From assembly GCF_022163125.1 (NCBI RefSeq), contig NZ_CP091881.1, positions 7,952,501 to 8,016,500 on the forward strand: a stretch of DNA of 64,000 nt. Direction: 5' to 3'. This stretch comes from Paenibacillus sp. HWE-109. GTDB lineage: Bacteria; Bacillota; Bacilli; Paenibacillales; NBRC-103111. Of this stretch, positions 60,768-64,000 are shown in pieces (the first letter of the stretch is position 1; every line of letters starts with the position of its first letter). Position numbers and translations under genes: made by a program. The notes beneath the pieces were generated by a model, which searched no databases, was not told the origin of the DNA, and saw only the letters and a program-made list of their open reading frames with translations.

Positions 60768-61181
60768 CTAGTCGAGAAAGCGCTGCTTATATGCCGGCGT
60801 TGGCAGCATGCACTGCTCAGTTTGGCCGAACCAGCGGTAGCGATTGCGCGCGATGAAGCCGTAGACGAGATTCCTCAGCGGAGCAGGAATGAGAATGGCG
60901 GCGTAGGCTGCAGGCCATGCGCCACGCAGCCGCCGGGCGATGCGCAGCGCCGCGGTTGAGCGGGTATAGGCGCGGCCGCCTTCGATCAGCACAATCGTGC
61001 TGATGATATCTGTCGGCAGATTGTGCCGCGCAAGCAGTTGTTGGCCGATAGCGGACTGCAAGGACGCGAAGCGAAAGATGCCTTCAGGGTCATTCCGCAG
61101 GATGAACTGCACAGCTCCGCTGCAAAGGTTGCAGACCCCATCGAACAGGACGATGGCAGGGTCATGGGTTGGTTGCGTCAT
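60768..61181 (-). CDS. DCC-family thiol-disulfide oxidoreductase-like protein (DUF393, YuxK-like)
   Basis: 137 aa from ATG 61181, with AAGGAG 9 nt upstream; the ORF extending to 61250 includes this site. It has the family signature VLFDGVCNLCSGAVQFIL with the DGxCxxC motif, then FRFASLQSAIGQQLL. Thioredoxin-like fold; role not established. Confidence 0.9.
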   Translation of the reverse strand: MTQPTHDPAIVLFDGVCNLCSGAVQFILRNDPEGIFRFASLQSAIGQQLLARHNLPTDIISTIVLIEGGRAYTRSTAALRIARRLRGAWPAAYAAILIPAPLRNLVYGFIARNRYRWFGQTEQCMLPTPAYKQRFLD

Positions 61182-61507
61182 GGCGATGTCTCCTTCTTGG
61201 GAAAGCGTGGCGGTTGCTTCTAGTATACCGAATTGGAGCGCTGGCTCCAATTGTTTATCCTTGGTCCCAGAGGTGAGCCGTGGGAACTAGAGGGAAAAGC
61301 TGGCGCTATTTTCAGCAAATTAGCTATATGTGGCAGATGAACTGGAAATCTTATTTTCCAGTTAATGATCCAATGTTAACGGGAACCCGTCCAATTAGAG
61401 GGAGGAAATCCCGTTATTTTCCTTTTCGTGTCTTCTATTTTTCTCTTCCCTAGCATATCTATTTACTAGAACGATAGACTAATTTTAGAAGAAGAGGTGT
61501 AGCTCTG
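61182..61507. other. Intergenic region with several inverted repeats
   Basis: AACTGGAAA/TTTCCAGTT at 61340-61363 and AACGGGA/TCCCGTT at 61379-61415. AnTAGAGGGA occurs twice with a following TATTTT (about 61288 and 61394), so the area holds a second kind of palindromic intergenic repeat. No gene seen. Confidence 0.5.
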
Positions 61508-62587
61508 TTGAAAACATTGCCGATTCTACGCAAACACACGCTCAGCACCTGGCTTGTCCTTGGATGCTCTGTTATCACCCTTGTTGGGTGCAGCAATACG
61601 TCACCTGCCGTTCCTTCGCCTAGTCCGCAAGCTACCGCAACGCCGTCCGCCGCCGTGTCGCCGGCTACCAAACCAGCTTCAACCGCCGTTGATACGACGC
61701 TGCCGTTCAAATTCCCGCTGACGGGCCTGCCCACAGATACAGAAGTGAAGAGCCGCCCCTTCATGGTTATGGTCGAGAACGCACCGCAAGCCAGGCCGCA
61801 GACCGGCCTTGATCAGGCCGACATCGTGTATGAAATTCTCGCAGAGGGCGAGATTACGAGATTCGTCTCCGTATTCCAAAGCCATCCGGCGCAGACGATC
61901 GGTCCGGTGCGCAGCATTCGGCCTTATTTCGTAGAAATCGGCGATGCGCTCGATGCGGTGATCGTGCATGCCGGCTGGAGCCAGGAGGCTATGGATATGA
62001 TGGCCGGCCGCAAGCTGTCCCATCTCGATGAAGTCTACGGGGATGGCGCCTATTACTGGCGGTCCACGGAACGCAAAGCGCCGCACAATCTCTATACCTC
62101 TGTGGATAAAATGAAGCAGGGCGCCAAGGCGCACAATTTCCGCGCGGAGTGGAACGGGCCGCTGCTCACTTTTGCTAAGGAAGGCCAGAATAAGCTGACC
62201 GGCGCAGCTGTGAACTACATTCAAATTCCTTATATCAAAGGGTATTTCGCTTCATATGACTACGATGCCGCCGAAGGCGTGTACAAGCGCAGCATGGAAG
62301 GCAAGCCGCATTTGGATAAAGAGAGCGGCAAGCAGCTGCAAGCGAGGAACCTGCTCGTACTGGAGAGCAAGCATAAGATTGTGGATAAAGAGGGCCGCCG
62401 GGAAGTTGATGTTTTCGGGCCGGGCAAGGGCGTTATTCTGCAAGAGGGACAATCCCAGTCCATAACGTGGGAACGCAAAAACGGTCTGCTGCGCGCATAC
62501 GACGACAAAGGGATCGAAGTACCGCTGCTGCCAGGCAATACGTGGGTTCAGATCGTGCCGGAAGGGACGCAATTGAAGATGGAGTAG
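61508..62587 (+). CDS. DUF3048-domain lipoprotein (YerB-like)
   Basis: 359 aa. Lipoprotein signal with lipobox TLVGC (Cys 28) and a Pro/Ala/Thr linker. The DUF3048 domain has RPFMVMVENAPQARPQTGLD, EGEITRFVSVFQS and GPVRSIRPYFVEIG. The C-terminal domain ends NTWVQIVPEGT. Surface lipoprotein, function unknown. Start is TTG 61508 with AGAGGTG upstream; no ATG fits. Confidence 0.9.
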   Translation: MKTLPILRKHTLSTWLVLGCSVITLVGCSNTSPAVPSPSPQATATPSAAVSPATKPASTAVDTTLPFKFPLTGLPTDTEVKSRPFMVMVENAPQARPQTGLDQADIVYEILAEGEITRFVSVFQSHPAQTIGPVRSIRPYFVEIGDALDAVIVHAGWSQEAMDMMAGRKLSHLDEVYGDGAYYWRSTERKAPHNLYTSVDKMKQGAKAHNFRAEWNGPLLTFAKEGQNKLTGAAVNYIQIPYIKGYFASYDYDAAEGVYKRSMEGKPHLDKESGKQLQARNLLVLESKHKIVDKEGRREVDVFGPGKGVILQEGQSQSITWERKNGLLRAYDDKGIEVPLLPGNTWVQIVPEGTQLKME

Positions 62588-62668
62588 CAGAATTTACAAT
62601 CGCTTTACACAACGCTAATCGTACACGCACATTGGAATCCTATGATTAGAAGTCATAGGAGGGATATC

Positions 62669-64000
62669 ATGAACAAATTTCAACGTAAAATTTCCATACC
62701 TGTTTATCTGGTATTTATTATGCTTTTGTTTGGTGTTTTCGGCATTAGCTATTCGATTTGGGGCAAGCAAACGATTGCGAAGGGATCGGAAGCCGCCTCA
62801 TCGGCATCGACCGTTCAAGAAGTGAAGAAAGTCGTTTGGTGGCACGCCATGAGCGGCGATAACGGCAAAGCTGTGGACAAGCTGGTTACCAATTTTAACA
62901 CAACCCATAAAGATATCCAGGTAGAAGCGGTATACCAAGGTTCCTACTACGATAGTCTGACCAAGCTCAAAGCATCCATCGGTTCCAAAATGGGGCCGAC
63001 CATGGCGCAGGTCTACGATGTCGGGACACAGTTCATGATTGATTCGAAGGCAATTACGCCTATTCAGCAATTCATTACTCGGGATAAATACGATGTATCT
63101 CAATTAGACGAGGCTATTCTGGGCACCTACATCGTGCGAAATACGCAGTATTCGATGCCGTTCAATGCCTCTAACCCTATTCTCTATTACAACAAAGCTT
63201 TGTTCCAAGCAGCCGGGCTGAATCCGGAGAAACCGCCGGTTTATTACGATGAACTTGCGCAAGCCGCTAAGCAGATCACGAGAAACGGCGTGTGGGGCGC
63301 TTATTTTGGCATACAAAGCTGGTATATGGAGCAGCTCCTTGCTAATCAAGGCGCAGAACTTGTCAATAACGGCAACGGACGTGATGGTGCAGCAACGGCT
63401 TGGCAGATGAACGGTTCAGAAGGCGTCAAGACACTCGCATGGTGGAAGGGGCTGATCGACGACAAGGCCGCGCTCTATCCTTCAGGCAAAAGCGATGAGT
63501 CGAAGAAGCTATTCGCTGAAGGCAAGGTTGCGATGATTTTCGATACAACGGCATCGCTGCGCGATATTCTCGACACCGTTGATGGCCGGTTCGAGGTAGG
63601 GACGGGCTTTTTCCCGAAAGCGGATCAAAAGGATAGCGGAGGCGTCGGGGTAGGCGGAGCTAGCAATTGGATAATGAACAACAAGAGCGAGGCTGAGCAG
63701 CAAGCGGCTTGGGTGTTCATCCAGTATTTGTCTGAACCTGAGCAGCAGGCTTTCTTCCACGTTAGCACGGGGTATTTTCCGATAACGAAGAAAGCTTATG
63801 AGCAGCCCATTGTGCAGGACAATATGAAACAGTTCCCGCAGTTCAAGACAGCTATCGACCAACACGATGCAGCGAAGCTGAATCATGCGACGCAAGGCGC
63901 TGTTGTGGGCGTCTATCCGGATGCGAGGAAGCTGACGGAGAACGCCATTAACCAGGCGCTAAGCGGCCAGATGTCGCCTAAGGAGGCGCTCGACAGCGCA
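62669..64000 (+). CDS. Extracellular sugar/glycerol-3-phosphate-binding protein (UgpB-like), 3' truncated by the window edge
   Basis: 444 codons open to the right edge, no stop. ATG 62669 follows ATAGGAGGG. A hydrophobic N-terminal segment (about 9-31) has no lipobox Cys, so the protein is a signal-anchored or cleaved secreted type. Binding-protein features: VVWWHAMSGDNGKAVDKLV, NASNPILYYNKALFQAAGL (typical of UgpB and MalE-like proteins), GKVAMIFDTTASLRD and GGVGVGGASNWIM. It likely feeds an ABC sugar or glycerophosphate transporter encoded beyond the edge. Confidence 0.9.
   Translation, partial: MNKFQRKISIPVYLVFIMLLFGVFGISYSIWGKQTIAKGSEAASSASTVQEVKKVVWWHAMSGDNGKAVDKLVTNFNTTHKDIQVEAVYQGSYYDSLTKLKASIGSKMGPTMAQVYDVGTQFMIDSKAITPIQQFITRDKYDVSQLDEAILGTYIVRNTQYSMPFNASNPILYYNKALFQAAGLNPEKPPVYYDELAQAAKQITRNGVWGAYFGIQSWYMEQLLANQGAELVNNGNGRDGAATAWQMNGSEGVKTLAWWKGLIDDKAALYPSGKSDESKKLFAEGKVAMIFDTTASLRDILDTVDGRFEVGTGFFPKADQKDSGGVGVGGASNWIMNNKSEAEQQAAWVFIQYLSEPEQQAFFHVSTGYFPITKKAYEQPIVQDNMKQFPQFKTAIDQHDAAKLNHATQGAVVGVYPDARKLTENAINQALSGQMSPKEALDSA

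Overview
The window reads as chromosomal DNA of a spore-forming, low-to-mid-GC Firmicute, most likely Paenibacillaceae (Paenibacillus or a close relative). This placement is inference. It rests on a B. subtilis-order pur operon behind a guanine riboswitch, a B. subtilis-type puc gene set, copper-amine-oxidase-like 'stalk' domain proteins, an Sda sporulation checkpoint peptide, a ComQ/ComP/ComA set, strong AGGAGG ribosome sites and UgpB-type sugar-binding proteins.

Layout. 1-1340: 3' end of an rRNA operon (23S 3' part, 5S, terminator). 1341-3106: an array of palindromic repeats, the last one split by IS copy 1 (IS66 family, single transposase). 3273-4402: two-gene chromate transporter. 4479-8820: promoter, structured leader, BMP-type nucleoside ABC transporter (ATPase and two permeases) and a nucleobase deaminase. 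9236-10361: Fur-box-controlled siderophore-binding lipoprotein. 10419-19567: purine catabolism operon (uricase/OHCU decarboxylase, HIU hydrolase, allantoinase, allantoate amidohydrolase, ureidoglycine aminotransferase, a gamma-glutamyltransferase-like Ntn hydrolase, and the XdhC and MobA-like maturation factors of xanthine dehydrogenase). 19596-21320: a promoter, then IS copy 2 inside another palindrome. 21428-27331: the three xanthine dehydrogenase subunits, a BMP lipoprotein and a Rieske oxygenase. Together these genes take up purines, oxidise them through xanthine and urate to allantoin, and release the nitrogen.

27330-31552: a hypothetical gene with a hidden sda gene (minus strand), an alpha/beta hydrolase, and a convergent VanSR/PhoR-like two-component pair. 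31958-36227: an AT-rich island that looks like a rearranged ComQXPA quorum-sensing locus. comP-comA-comQ-like genes lie on the plus strand, and a divergent 62-codon gene encodes a peptide whose only Trp is the penultimate residue. 36283-37740: an Rpn-family nuclease gene and a decayed partial duplicate. 38117-39990: catalase under a perfect PerR box, followed by a PerR-like gene lacking the C-terminal domain. 40066-41145: a stalk/DUF3298-type secreted protein.

41350-55960: the complete de novo IMP operon purEKBCSQLFMNHD with PurR-box-like sites, promoter, guanine riboswitch and attenuator. It is interrupted by a palindrome array (purC/purS gap) and by five 113-bp tandem repeats (purN/purH gap). 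55961-58868: an AT-rich, gene-poor stretch with gene relics, a tRNA 3'-end-like structure, a stalk-domain protein and a hidden 43-aa membrane peptide. 58869-64000: a cell-wall amidase, a LigB-type dioxygenase, a DCC-family protein, a DUF3048 lipoprotein and a truncated extracellular sugar-binding protein.

Strongest leads: (1) both IS copies sit exactly at the dyad centre of members of one palindrome family, each with its own exact 8-bp target duplication; (2) the divergent ComX-like pheromone candidate; (3) the 113-bp tandem repeats inside the pur operon; (4) the Rieske oxygenase attached to purine catabolism; (5) the truncated PerR-like protein behind katA.
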